Assembly (NCBI GenBank): GCA_947384095.1
Contig: CANDFU010000075.1
Span: forward strand, 1 to 7,641
Direction: 5' to 3'
DNA: 7,641 bases
DNA from: an uncultured Roseburia sp.
GTDB lineage: Bacteria > Bacillota > Clostridia > Lachnospirales > Lachnospiraceae
The notes under the pieces are model-generated. The model worked only from the letters and a program-made list of their open reading frames with translations. It did no database searches and was not told the origin of the DNA. This document shows positions 1 to 5,897 of the stretch, in pieces (position 1 is the stretch's first letter; every line of letters begins with the position of its first letter). The translations under genes were made by a program, and so were the position numbers.

Positions 1-93
1 CTCGTCGTGCGCCCAGTGCATGTAATACGCGATAAACGCCGCTTCCTCATAGATTTTATCCGCCGGATATACTTCTATAGACCGGCTTCCATA
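1..93 (-). CDS. DUF6760-like small tail protein, partial, probably expressed by -1 frameshift from the chaperone gene
   Basis: This reading frame runs off the left edge; 31 codons are visible. The segment YPADKIYEEAAFIAYYMHW resembles, from memory, the start of the short DUF6760 proteins encoded after the tube and chaperone genes in contractile injection systems; their biochemical role is not known to me. No ATG, GTG or TTG occurs in this frame between the end of the chaperone gene and the conserved segment; the first ATG falls inside it at 22-20. The frame is exactly -1 relative to the chaperone, and 93 is the base at which reading would resume after slippage on A-AAT-TTT. I infer a fusion in which chaperone Phe118 is followed by YGSRSIEV and then the DUF6760-like segment. 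The alternative is initiation at the ATA codon at 78-76 behind a GGAAG sequence, which would be very unusual. The family call is good; the expression mode is inference. Confidence 0.7.
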
Positions 94-99
94 AAATTT
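62..99 (-). promoter_or_regulatory. Programmed -1 ribosomal frameshift signal: slippery heptamer plus stem-loop
   Basis: On the minus strand, codons ATA AAT TTT (101-93) contain A-AAT-TTT at 99-93, which fits the X-XXY-YYZ rule in the chaperone's frame. After a 6-nt spacer, GCCGG (86-82) pairs with CCGGC (66-62). Inside it TATA (79-76) pairs with TATA (71-68) over a GAAG tetraloop, with only a 2x1 internal loop between the two stems. The chaperone's TAG stop (77-75) lies within the hairpin, five sense codons after the heptamer. Heptamer, spacer length, hairpin and an open -1 frame encoding a recognisable start-less protein all coincide. That frameshifting occurs is inference. Confidence 0.65.
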
Positions 100-446
100 A
101 TGGGAGCGGTAAGCTCCTGCCCGCAGTGCGGGCAGATTGTTTTGTAGTGCGGGCTTTCCATCGTATTGATGCGCTGGTAGAGGTCCTGCAGATAGGCGAG
201 ATCCATTGTGTAGAGCCGCTCGATAATCCGTGTGTCCACGCCCTGGAGCGAGCCCAGGCTGGTGATAACGCGCGCGAGCAGGATGATGGTAAGATACCCC
301 GGATTCTGCTGGACTCTCGGGTCTTTTAAAGGCAAAATCTCATCCCCTGCGTTTGCCAGGCGCATGGTACCTTCTTTGTGCAGAATGCCGTCTTTGTCGA
401 GATATCCCCGGGGCAGCACAAAGTTATATTCTGTCTGAAATGCCAT
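75..446 (-). CDS. Tail-assembly chaperone-like protein of a contractile tail system
   Basis: This 123-residue cytoplasmic protein follows the tube gene, where phages and contractile injection systems encode a tail-assembly protein that helps tube or tape-measure assembly. The N-terminus (FVLPRGYLDKDGILHKEGTM, about 9-28) and a middle helical part (about 50-95, with NPGYLTIILLARVITSLG) match the general look of this family. A CPHC motif at 105-108 near the C-terminus looks like half a zinc ribbon; metal binding is possible but no second cysteine pair is present. The start is set by an AAAGGAA sequence a few bases before ATG at 446, and the gene begins 17 bp after the tube stop. The last residues overlap the start-less DUF6760-like frame, so this may be the shorter product of a frameshifting pair, like lambda G and GT. 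Molecular function is inferred from position and motif. Confidence 0.75.
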   Translation of the reverse strand: MAFQTEYNFVLPRGYLDKDGILHKEGTMRLANAGDEILPLKDPRVQQNPGYLTIILLARVITSLGSLQGVDTRIIERLYTMDLAYLQDLYQRINTMESPHYKTICPHCGQELTAPINFMEAGL

Positions 447-463
447 TGTTCCTTTCCTTTCCG

Positions 464-889
464 TCAGGATTCTCTCGTCATTCCTTCGTGGGCGACTTCA
501 AGCGTTTCCACTGCGACTTCCGACGAGGTTGCGTTAAAATCCGGGCCGGTGTATTTGACCGGCCAGGCGTTGATGACGCGCCAGGATGCGACGGCGCTTT
601 CTGTCGCGTCCAGCAGTGTGATGGTGATGGTTTTGCGCTCGACTTCCCCGGTAACTCCGGCGTCCAGCCATTCATAGAGGGCCATGGAGTCTGCAAGTCC
701 TTTTTTGAGCGTGATGTTTCCGTATTTTTTCAGTCCCGGGATTTTCATCGGTGTCTGGACCATATCCCCCTCCCGGTATTCCATAACGTCGATCGATGCG
801 TCGAACCCCGTGACTTCCGAAAAACCACCCGCCGTGATTCCGTCGATCTCGACTTTGTATCTGAATTTTCCATATGGATAAGTCGCCAT
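464..889 (-). CDS. Tail tube protein, T4 gp19-like family
   Basis: This 141-residue protein has the hallmarks of the gp19-like tube family (Phage_T4_gp19) of phage tails and contractile injection systems: an N-terminal FRYKVEIDGITAGGFSEVTG (9-28), then a VMEYREG segment, PGLKKYGNITLKKG (51-64) and a C-terminal half with WRVINAWPVKYTGPDFNA and the strand VAVETLEVAHEGM. Such proteins stack as hexameric rings to form the rigid inner tube that is driven out when the sheath contracts. A strong SD, AAAGGAG, lies 9 nt before ATG, and the gap to the sheath stop codon is 24 bp, so the genes are cotranscribed. Length is normal for the family and the gene looks intact. Injection systems often carry a second tube paralogue that starts the tube at the baseplate; if present it would lie beyond the left edge. 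Confidence 0.93.
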   Translation of the reverse strand: MATYPYGKFRYKVEIDGITAGGFSEVTGFDASIDVMEYREGDMVQTPMKIPGLKKYGNITLKKGLADSMALYEWLDAGVTGEVERKTITITLLDATESAVASWRVINAWPVKYTGPDFNATSSEVAVETLEVAHEGMTRES

Positions 890-913
890 TGTATATCACT
901 CCTTTTTCGTCTG

Positions 914-2650
914 TCAGTTCAAATCGCTCGTTTTCTGCGAAATCCGGAAGATGACAAATTCCGCCGGTTTTACGGGGGCGACGCCGATTACGCAGATCAG
1001 ACGTCCATTGTCAATATCATCCTGGCTCATCGTATCGTGTCCGATATTGACGAAAAACGCTTCGGCCGGCGAGGTCCCTGCGAGGGAGCCGTCGCGCCAC
1101 ATTCCCGTCAGAAACACTTCAATGGTCCGTTTGACGCGCACCCAGAGCATTTCGTCGTTTGGCTCAAACACGGCCCAGTTTGTATTTGCCTTAATGGATT
1201 CCTCGATGAAAATAAACAGTCTGCGGACGTTGACATATTTCCAGCCCGGGTTGCTCGTGGCCGTGCGGGCGCCCCAGACGCGGATCCCCATTCCGGGGAA
1301 GGAGCGGATCAGATTTACGCCTTTGGGGTTTAAGATATCCTGTTCCCCTTTGTTAAACTGGGAATCCAGGCCGACGCAGGCGCGCACGACTTCATTGGCC
1401 GGAGCCTTGTGGACGCCTCTCGTGTTATCGCTTCTGGCGTAGATTCCAAGGATGGAACCGGACGGCGGGATTGCGATATTGCGTTTGTCGAGCGGGTCGA
1501 AGACGGTGAGCCACGGGTGGTAGAGAGCGGCATAGCTGGAGTCAAAAATCTCTCTGTGCGCCGTCACATCGTCAATTTTTTTTGCATCCCTGGGGATGTC
1601 CAGCACGGCAAAGCGGCTCGCCGTGTTTTCACAGTGCGCTGTCAGCATGAGCTGTACGTTTGGGTCGGTCACGCCGGGAACCGCCATAATCGAAACGTTG
1701 TCATTGTCTAAAAATGCCTGTATCCCGCTCCTCTTTCCGGCCCCGCTGTCCGTGCCGATAAATTCGGCTGCGGAGAGCGTAGTAACGCTTCCGTTGGTAC
1801 CGCCGCTTAAGGTTACGGAAAGGACGGCCTTTTGTGTATCCTGGCCAGCCAGAATCAGAAACGGCGGCAGGATTTCCACGGTTTCGGGTGCCTTGTATGA
1901 CACAGCGACCATCTCTGACTTTGCGAGTTTTTTCTCGATGTAGGAGGGGGCCCCGATGTTGAAAGAAACATTTTCGTAGAGCTCCACCTGGTCGTCAACC
2001 CTTATTTCCATGTTAAATTCACAGGTCGAAATCACCTTTGTGGGCAGCAGTTCTCTGTCGACGACGCTTTCGTCGTATTCTGTGACAAATTCGATGATGT
2101 TGTCCTGGCATTTTATGATTTTGTTGTAGCTGACTGACGTTTTGTCGGAATACATTACGATATCGCCTGACTGAAAACCGGCCGCGTTTTTTACGTGATA
2201 TCGCTTTCCGTCCGCCGTCTCTGAGAGCTCCAGAATCTGTGTTTTTGCCTTGCCCGACGGCGTGATGACGATATTGATGTTGTTGCCCCAGACGCCGGGA
2301 TTTTTTGCGGTCACCGTGAGCGCCGGGGCGTCCGCGGGAACCGTTCCGACGGCGCATTTTGCGTCGCCTGGCGCCACCCGCGCGATGAAGGCGCGCGAGC
2401 CTCCGTTGATAAAAAAGTGCTCCACGGCGTAGGCCAGATAGCGGTATGTCCCAAATTCATTTTCCGAGAGATATCCGCCGTATTTTCGTTTAAAATCCGC
2501 AAAATTTGTGACGAGCTGCGGGACACCTTCGACGGGCCCGCGTTCCGCGAGACCGATGAACCCGGCCGTGCTGGTCCCGACGCCTTCCATCGGTTTTCCG
2601 CCGGACTCAAATTCTTCCACATAAACACCTGGTGATAAATATTCTGCCAT
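914..2650 (-). CDS. Contractile tail sheath protein
   Basis: This 578-residue sheath subunit would surround the inner tube and contract to drive it through a target membrane. Family signs are the N-terminus MAEYLSPGVYVEEFESGGKP, the STAGFIGLAERGP segment (27-39), FFINGGSRAFIARV (79-92), a variable insert domain (about 105-300), MAVPGVTDP (322-330), RGVHKAPANE (411-420), GIRVWGARTATSNPGWKYVN (455-474) and the C-terminal interlocking domain ending in APVKPAEFVIFRI (558-570). The C-terminal domain looks more like sheaths of extracellular contractile injection systems than T4 gp18, but an ordinary prophage tail cannot be excluded without the baseplate, spike and ATPase genes. The ATG at 2650 is fixed by the conserved N-terminus and by an in-frame TGA four codons upstream (2665-2663). 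No SD lies at the usual distance; the nearest strong one is 35 nt away across a hairpin. It is the first gene of the operon. Confidence 0.95.
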   Translation of the reverse strand: MAEYLSPGVYVEEFESGGKPMEGVGTSTAGFIGLAERGPVEGVPQLVTNFADFKRKYGGYLSENEFGTYRYLAYAVEHFFINGGSRAFIARVAPGDAKCAVGTVPADAPALTVTAKNPGVWGNNINIVITPSGKAKTQILELSETADGKRYHVKNAAGFQSGDIVMYSDKTSVSYNKIIKCQDNIIEFVTEYDESVVDRELLPTKVISTCEFNMEIRVDDQVELYENVSFNIGAPSYIEKKLAKSEMVAVSYKAPETVEILPPFLILAGQDTQKAVLSVTLSGGTNGSVTTLSAAEFIGTDSGAGKRSGIQAFLDNDNVSIMAVPGVTDPNVQLMLTAHCENTASRFAVLDIPRDAKKIDDVTAHREIFDSSYAALYHPWLTVFDPLDKRNIAIPPSGSILGIYARSDNTRGVHKAPANEVVRACVGLDSQFNKGEQDILNPKGVNLIRSFPGMGIRVWGARTATSNPGWKYVNVRRLFIFIEESIKANTNWAVFEPNDEMLWVRVKRTIEVFLTGMWRDGSLAGTSPAEAFFVNIGHDTMSQDDIDNGRLICVIGVAPVKPAEFVIFRISQKTSDLN

Positions 2651-2693
2651 ATGCTGCCGGTTTCAACGGTTTCTGAAACCGGATTCCCTCCCT
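2651..2693 (-). promoter_or_regulatory. Sheath gene ribosome binding site with an intervening hairpin
   Basis: On the minus strand the SD-like AGGGAGGG lies at 2693-2686, 35 nt before the sheath ATG. Between them is a perfect inverted repeat, CCGGTTTC (2682-2675) with GAAACCGG (2664-2657), with a 10-nt loop. If this 26-nt hairpin folds, only 3 + 6 nt remain between SD and ATG, a normal spacing. There is no other SD near the ATG, and no other in-frame start fits because TGA lies four codons upstream. Phage T4 gene 38 is a known case of a hairpin between SD and start. That this hairpin works the same way is inference. Confidence 0.6.
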
Positions 2694-2710
2694 TTTTTTT
2701 ATTCGACAAA

Positions 2711-2747
2711 ATTCTACCAGAAGGCACTTAACAGATTCTTAACAGAT
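2711..2747 (-). promoter_or_regulatory. Promoter of the contractile tail operon with a PhoB/PhoP-like direct repeat
   Basis: On the minus strand ATCTGTTAAG occurs twice, at 2747-2738 and 2736-2727, with an 11-bp period. A -10-like TAGAAT (2716-2711) starts 12 nt after the second CTGTTA. No good -35 is present at 16-18 bp. Direct CTGT(C)A repeats 11 bp apart, standing in for the -35 and followed by a -10 about 11 bp later, are the layout of E. coli Pho boxes; the opposite strand reads TTAACA-N5-TTAACA, the form of Gram-positive PhoP boxes. The leader would begin near 2704. The repeat and -10 are visible; which OmpR-family regulator binds, if any, is inference. Confidence 0.5.
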
Positions 2748-2764
2748 AAAAACGGAAAAAGGAC

Positions 2765-2806
2765 AAAAAAATAGCCGGAACCCGGCTGTTTTTGCGGGGT
2801 TCCGGC
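2765..2806 (-). terminator. Rho-independent terminator of the symporter-esterase operon
   Basis: On the minus strand GCCGGAACCC (2806-2797) pairs perfectly with GGGTTCCGGC (2783-2774) over a 13-nt loop, and is followed by A and seven T (2771-2765). A smaller alternative hairpin, AGCCGG-GTT-CCGGCT (2787-2773), abuts the same T tract. It lies about 170 bp after the esterase stop and just upstream of the tail-operon promoter, so it separates the two minus-strand units. The small hairpin is also followed by a short T run on the plus strand, but no plus-strand gene ends here. Confidence 0.8.
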
Positions 2807-2849
2807 GTCTGAAAGCCTTTTTGGGACTGTGGCCGTTCCGGCGTCTGAA
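2799..2849. repeat. 15-bp direct repeat duplicating a terminator arm
   Basis: GTTCCGGCGTCTGAA occurs at 2799-2813 and again at 2835-2849, exactly, with a 36-bp period. The first copy contains most of one arm of the terminator. The second could offer an alternative 8-bp pairing (GTTCCGGC with its complement) to the other arm. It may be a remnant of local duplication. The remaining stretch 2850-2977 shows no gene I can support with a start codon. Confidence 0.6.
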
Positions 2850-2977
2850 GAAAATTTTATCCGGACGGAAGATTTTAATGACCGGATTTAAGGAGCTCCG
2901 GGAGATTCAGGAGCAGATCCTTGTAGATGCGGGACTGGATATCATCGTCAAAACGGTACTGATCGCTTTCCTTTTTA

Positions 2978-4354
2978 TTATTCGCCGACTGCTTTATTTG
3001 TCAGCATCGTATAGTTCAGTTTTGCCATATTGACACCGCCCATATGGGTCTCTTTTTCGCCCAGGCGCAGTACCTTGTTCTGCCCCTTTGCCGCAGGGAG
3101 CCATTCTGTCAGTCCGCCGCCGTTGGGGCTTCCGGTTTTTGCGAAGTTTGTAAGGTAAAGACTCATCTGACGGCTCAGGTCGTAGTCTTTTTCTTCCATC
3201 GGCCGCCAGCAGTTTTTCAATGTCCCGAACCAGTACCAGAGATCGCTGCTGTGCCATGCGCCATTTTTGTCCCCTGGAAGCATCCGGTCGAAAAACCATG
3301 CGTAGCTTTTCTGCTTTCCCTGCTGTTCCTGCATCTTACACCAGTCCCGCGCCATTTTAAAAACAAACGGCGGTACGATATCGTGGCTGGTGGAACCCAT
3401 GAGATACGGGATATTTTTCTGTTCCCCGTTTAAAGCAGCTTCAAGGGCACTTTTTGGGAGGAGGACGCCGTCTATGCATGGGCCGGTCATCTGGGCCATT
3501 TTGGACTGTTCTGCCTTCGCATCCTGCCATGCCCGAAAGAGCTTTTCCGGCGCGAGCCGACGGAAGTCGGCAAGCGTCGCACAACCGGAGCGTTCCATTA
3601 CGTTCTGCCAGAACGGTTCCTGTTTTTCGGCGGGGGAAGAAAGGTCGAACATTTTACTGACGCCGCCTCCGCTGCTCATGACGGCCTTTGAAAACAGACC
3701 GTCAGTCAGCGGGCTGACACACAGCGACTGGACGCTCATGGCCCCGGCACTCTGTCCCATGATTGTGATATTGCGCGGGTCTCCGCCAAACGCTGCGATA
3801 TTTTTACCGACCCACTGCAGCGCGGCGATCTGGTCGTATAATCCGTAATTTCCGCTGTGTCCGGCTTCTTTGTGTAGTTCCGGAAGACACAGAAATCCCA
3901 TCGGGCCCAGGCGGTAATTGATCGTTACGGCGATGACTCCCTGCGTGGGCCAGACCGGTCCGTCAAAATGCTTTTCATGGCCGCATCCGCCGGTAAACCC
4001 TCCGCCGTGGATGTAAAACAGAACCGGAAGACGGCTTTCCGGCACGGCGTCCGCCGGGGTCCAGATATTTAAGAACAGACAGTCCTCGTCATAAGTGTAG
4101 TGTTCGCCTTTGCGGAATTCATTGTAATAAAATGCTTTTTCCGGCATATCCGCCTCATTGTAAAATGCCCTTGGCTGATAGCAGCAGGCTTTGTATTCCG
4201 TGGCGTCATAAACGCCGTCCCAGTGTGTCGTTACCTGCGGATACTCCCACCGCCCTGCCGTTGCATAGCGGATTCCGCGGAATGAAATGATTTCCGGATT
4301 CTGACAGGCGTTTCCCTGTATCCTGCCGCAGGGTGTTTCAATCTGCATTTCCAT
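2978..4354 (-). CDS. Type-B carboxylesterase family hydrolase
   Basis: This alpha/beta hydrolase of the carboxylesterase type-B (COesterase) family is predicted to cleave ester bonds. Taking ATG at 4354 gives 458 residues. Visible motifs are EDCLFLNIW (90-98), the oxyanion-hole HGGG (116-119), the nucleophile elbow GQSAG (200-204, Ser202), a probable acid Asp325 in GSTSHD, and the probable catalytic His368 in GAWHSSDLWYWFG. The triad is therefore present; GQSAG replaces the commoner GESAG. No signal peptide is seen, so it is probably cytoplasmic. An in-frame ATG exists at 4378, but AAAGGAG (4369-4363) lies 8 nt before 4354 and decides the start. It begins 13 bp after the symporter stop, with its SD overlapping that stop, which suggests translational coupling. 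With a sugar symporter and a GH3 enzyme nearby, a role in removing acyl or aryl ester groups from imported glycosides is plausible, but the substrate is unknown. Confidence 0.9.
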   Translation of the reverse strand: MEMQIETPCGRIQGNACQNPEIISFRGIRYATAGRWEYPQVTTHWDGVYDATEYKACCYQPRAFYNEADMPEKAFYYNEFRKGEHYTYDEDCLFLNIWTPADAVPESRLPVLFYIHGGGFTGGCGHEKHFDGPVWPTQGVIAVTINYRLGPMGFLCLPELHKEAGHSGNYGLYDQIAALQWVGKNIAAFGGDPRNITIMGQSAGAMSVQSLCVSPLTDGLFSKAVMSSGGGVSKMFDLSSPAEKQEPFWQNVMERSGCATLADFRRLAPEKLFRAWQDAKAEQSKMAQMTGPCIDGVLLPKSALEAALNGEQKNIPYLMGSTSHDIVPPFVFKMARDWCKMQEQQGKQKSYAWFFDRMLPGDKNGAWHSSDLWYWFGTLKNCWRPMEEKDYDLSRQMSLYLTNFAKTGSPNGGGLTEWLPAAKGQNKVLRLGEKETHMGGVNMAKLNYTMLTNKAVGE

Positions 4355-4362
4355 CTGATATT

Positions 4363-4369
4363 CTCCTTT
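4363..4369 (-). promoter_or_regulatory. Esterase ribosome binding site, overlapping the symporter stop
   Basis: AAAGGAG on the minus strand, 8 nt before ATG 4354, shares bases with the symporter TAA (4370-4368). It favours 4354 over the upstream in-frame ATG at 4378, which has no comparable SD, and suggests coupled translation. Confidence 0.8.
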
Positions 4370-5732
4370 ATTTTGCATGTCTCGTTTCCAGTTCTTCGTG
4401 AATTTTTACGCTTTCTTCTTTTTTCAGATTAAAAATCAGGCCAAGCCCCACGCAGATCAGGATGCAGGCGATCAGCGGAACCGCTGTCACCAGATAACGG
4501 ATGCGTCCTGCAACCTCTGCCGTCTGTTCGTTGACTCCGGATACATAGCCGATAAATCCCAGGGAATAGCTTGCAAAAGCCGATGCCAGAGCACTTCCGA
4601 TTTTGCGTGAAAACGTGTAGATGGAGTAGATGGAGCCGTTGGCACGCTGTCCGAATTTATATTCGTGGTACTCGATGCAGTCGGAGACGATTGCCCAGCA
4701 GTTGAGCGCGTAGCACATCGGGCCGACGACGGCGACGGCATTGATCACCAGATAGATCCACGGATTTTGAATCGGTACGAAAAACAAAATACCGCTGATT
4801 ATACAGCCCAGAAGACAGGGATAGAGGACGGAACCTACTTTCCCGAACCTGCGCACCAGTTTTGGGATAAACGGGAAGATCAGCAGCATCAGCGGCATTG
4901 TAATCAGTGATGCAAATGTAATGATGCTCGTGTCGTGATAATATTCTTTAAACATGTAAGATGCGATCTGCCCAAATCCGGTGTTGTAAAACAGAAAACC
5001 GACCGCGGCCACCATACAGCCGATCAGAGGACGGTTGTGCAGACAGTTTGCCAGGACTTCGCTGTATTTATACTCGTCTTTTTTCACTTCGTAGTGAATA
5101 CGTTCCGTGCTGCCTGCGAGCAGAATCGTGTATGCAAGGATACTGCCGAGTCCAAAAACAATTGCGATGACGAAAAATGCCATGGGAACCGGATTGGTGT
5201 TTTTGTCATAAATAAACTGCGGTACGAGTGAAAGCAGGATACCGACGATGGCGCCGCCGAAAGAACGCGCGCGCGATAATTTTGCATTTTCCACCGGGTC
5301 GGATGTGATGACGGTCGCCAGAGAACCGTACGGCATCGAAGCCCCGGTATAACACATGCCGTAGGCAATATACGCAAAGCAGACCCATGCATGTTTCCAG
5401 AAACCGGCGAATCCCGAGACGTTTGTGAAACACAGCACGCCGCTTAAGGCCAGAGGCAGCATAAACAGCTTTATGTATGGTTTAAACCGGTCCCCGCTCT
5501 TTCCAAGTATATGGCGGTCTGGGATCGAACCGATCAGCGGATCGTTGATCGCGTCCCAGATTCTCGCTATCAGGAACAGTGTCCCCATAAAATAGGTGCT
5601 GATTCCGAGTACATAGGTACAGAATACCAGGAAATAGGCGTCGACATACAGATTGACAAAGCTTCCTCCCACATCGCCGAACAGATAACAGATCTGATCT
5701 TTCACCCCAAATTTTTTTTGTGTTGTTACCAT
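4368..5732 (-). CDS. GPH-family (MelB-like) sugar:cation symporter
   Basis: This major-facilitator membrane protein has 454 residues from ATG 5732, the usual length for the glycoside-pentoside-hexuronide:cation symporter family. Diagnostic segments are an N-terminal KDQICYLFGDVGGSFV (11-26), the family motif around RIWDAINDPLIGSIPDRH (57-74) followed by GDRFKPYI, and many hydrophobic stretches consistent with about twelve membrane helices. Asp60 and Asp64 lie where the family has cation-binding or structurally important aspartates. It would import a glycoside or oligosaccharide with Na+ or H+. It is the first gene of a two-gene operon with the esterase and is divergent from the AraC-family gene, so it is the likely regulatory target. 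The exact sugar cannot be deduced. An in-frame ATG at 5759 lacks an SD. Confidence 0.92.
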   Translation of the reverse strand: MVTTQKKFGVKDQICYLFGDVGGSFVNLYVDAYFLVFCTYVLGISTYFMGTLFLIARIWDAINDPLIGSIPDRHILGKSGDRFKPYIKLFMLPLALSGVLCFTNVSGFAGFWKHAWVCFAYIAYGMCYTGASMPYGSLATVITSDPVENAKLSRARSFGGAIVGILLSLVPQFIYDKNTNPVPMAFFVIAIVFGLGSILAYTILLAGSTERIHYEVKKDEYKYSEVLANCLHNRPLIGCMVAAVGFLFYNTGFGQIASYMFKEYYHDTSIITFASLITMPLMLLIFPFIPKLVRRFGKVGSVLYPCLLGCIISGILFFVPIQNPWIYLVINAVAVVGPMCYALNCWAIVSDCIEYHEYKFGQRANGSIYSIYTFSRKIGSALASAFASYSLGFIGYVSGVNEQTAEVAGRIRYLVTAVPLIACILICVGLGLIFNLKKEESVKIHEELETRHAK

Positions 5733-5736
5733 TTTT

Positions 5737-5743
5737 CCCCCTT
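5737..5743 (-). promoter_or_regulatory. Symporter ribosome binding site
   Basis: AAGGGGG on the minus strand ends 4 nt before ATG 5732, a close but usable spacing. It supports this start rather than the in-frame ATG at 5759, whose upstream sequence is A/T-rich without an SD. Confidence 0.7.
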
Positions 5744-5771
5744 CTGACAATTTGCACAAAAAGTGTATTGT

Positions 5772-5799
5772 CTTAAAATATTTTTTGTGTTATTTTAAG
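5772..5799. promoter_or_regulatory. Perfect 9-bp inverted repeat in the divergent control region, candidate operator
   Basis: CTTAAAATA (5772-5780) and TATTTTAAG (5791-5799) are exact reverse complements separated by 10 bp. The repeat lies 40-67 bp upstream of the symporter start and just upstream of the regulator promoter. On the minus strand each arm contains a -10-like hexamer (TAAAAT at 5797-5792, TATTTT at 5780-5775), and neither has a good -35, as expected if the symporter promoter needs an activator. The symmetry is visible; binding by the adjacent AraC-family protein is inference. A mere hairpin or chance A/T-rich symmetry is possible. Confidence 0.45.
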
Positions 5800-5819
5800 T
5801 TTAATAAATTTGAATTGCA

Positions 5820-5849
5820 TTGAAAATATTGATTTCGTCATTTTATATT
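5820..5849 (+). promoter_or_regulatory. Candidate sigma70-type promoter of the AraC-family gene
   Basis: TTGAAA (5820-5825) and TATATT (5844-5849) are separated by 18 bp, a fair sigma70/sigmaA match. Transcription would begin near 5856, leaving a leader of about 40 nt before the ATG at 5898. Confidence 0.5.
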
Positions 5850-5886
5850 GTGATTCTGGCATTTGAAAGGGAAGATTATTTCTTCC

Positions 5887-5892
5887 GGGAGG
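5887..5892 (+). promoter_or_regulatory. AraC-family gene ribosome binding site
   Basis: GGGAGG lies 5 nt before ATG 5898 and decides the start. The longer in-frame reading from TTG at 5820 would begin upstream of the predicted transcript start and adds a hydrophobic stretch not expected in this family. Confidence 0.85.
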
Positions 5893-5897
5893 CGGCG

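Noticed and set aside
353..1333. A 326-codon plus-strand open frame running antisense across the chaperone, tube and sheath genes
   Set aside because: It overlaps three confidently recognised genes, has no SD or recognisable domain, and its composition is what the complement of GC-rich coding sequence gives.
2311..2727. A 138-codon minus-strand frame covering the SD region and the start of the sheath gene
   Set aside because: It is a shadow of the sheath frame, its start lies at or above the predicted transcript start, and its sequence resembles no protein I know.
2821..3033. A 70-codon plus-strand frame, with an internal ATG at 2878, ending in a hydrophobic segment
   Set aside because: It overlaps the C-terminal end of the esterase gene, has only a weak GGAAG before the internal ATG and no clear promoter. 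It is kept only as an alternative reading in a low-interest finding.
4354..4378. An upstream in-frame ATG for the esterase giving 466 residues
   Set aside because: The SD at 4369-4363 lies inside that extension and is well spaced for ATG 4354; the extension would also overlap the symporter coding end.
5733..5897. A catabolite-repression (cre) site in the divergent control region
   Set aside because: I found no match with the central CG and the flanking symmetry of the cre consensus; the closest sequence near 5745-5756 lacks the CG.
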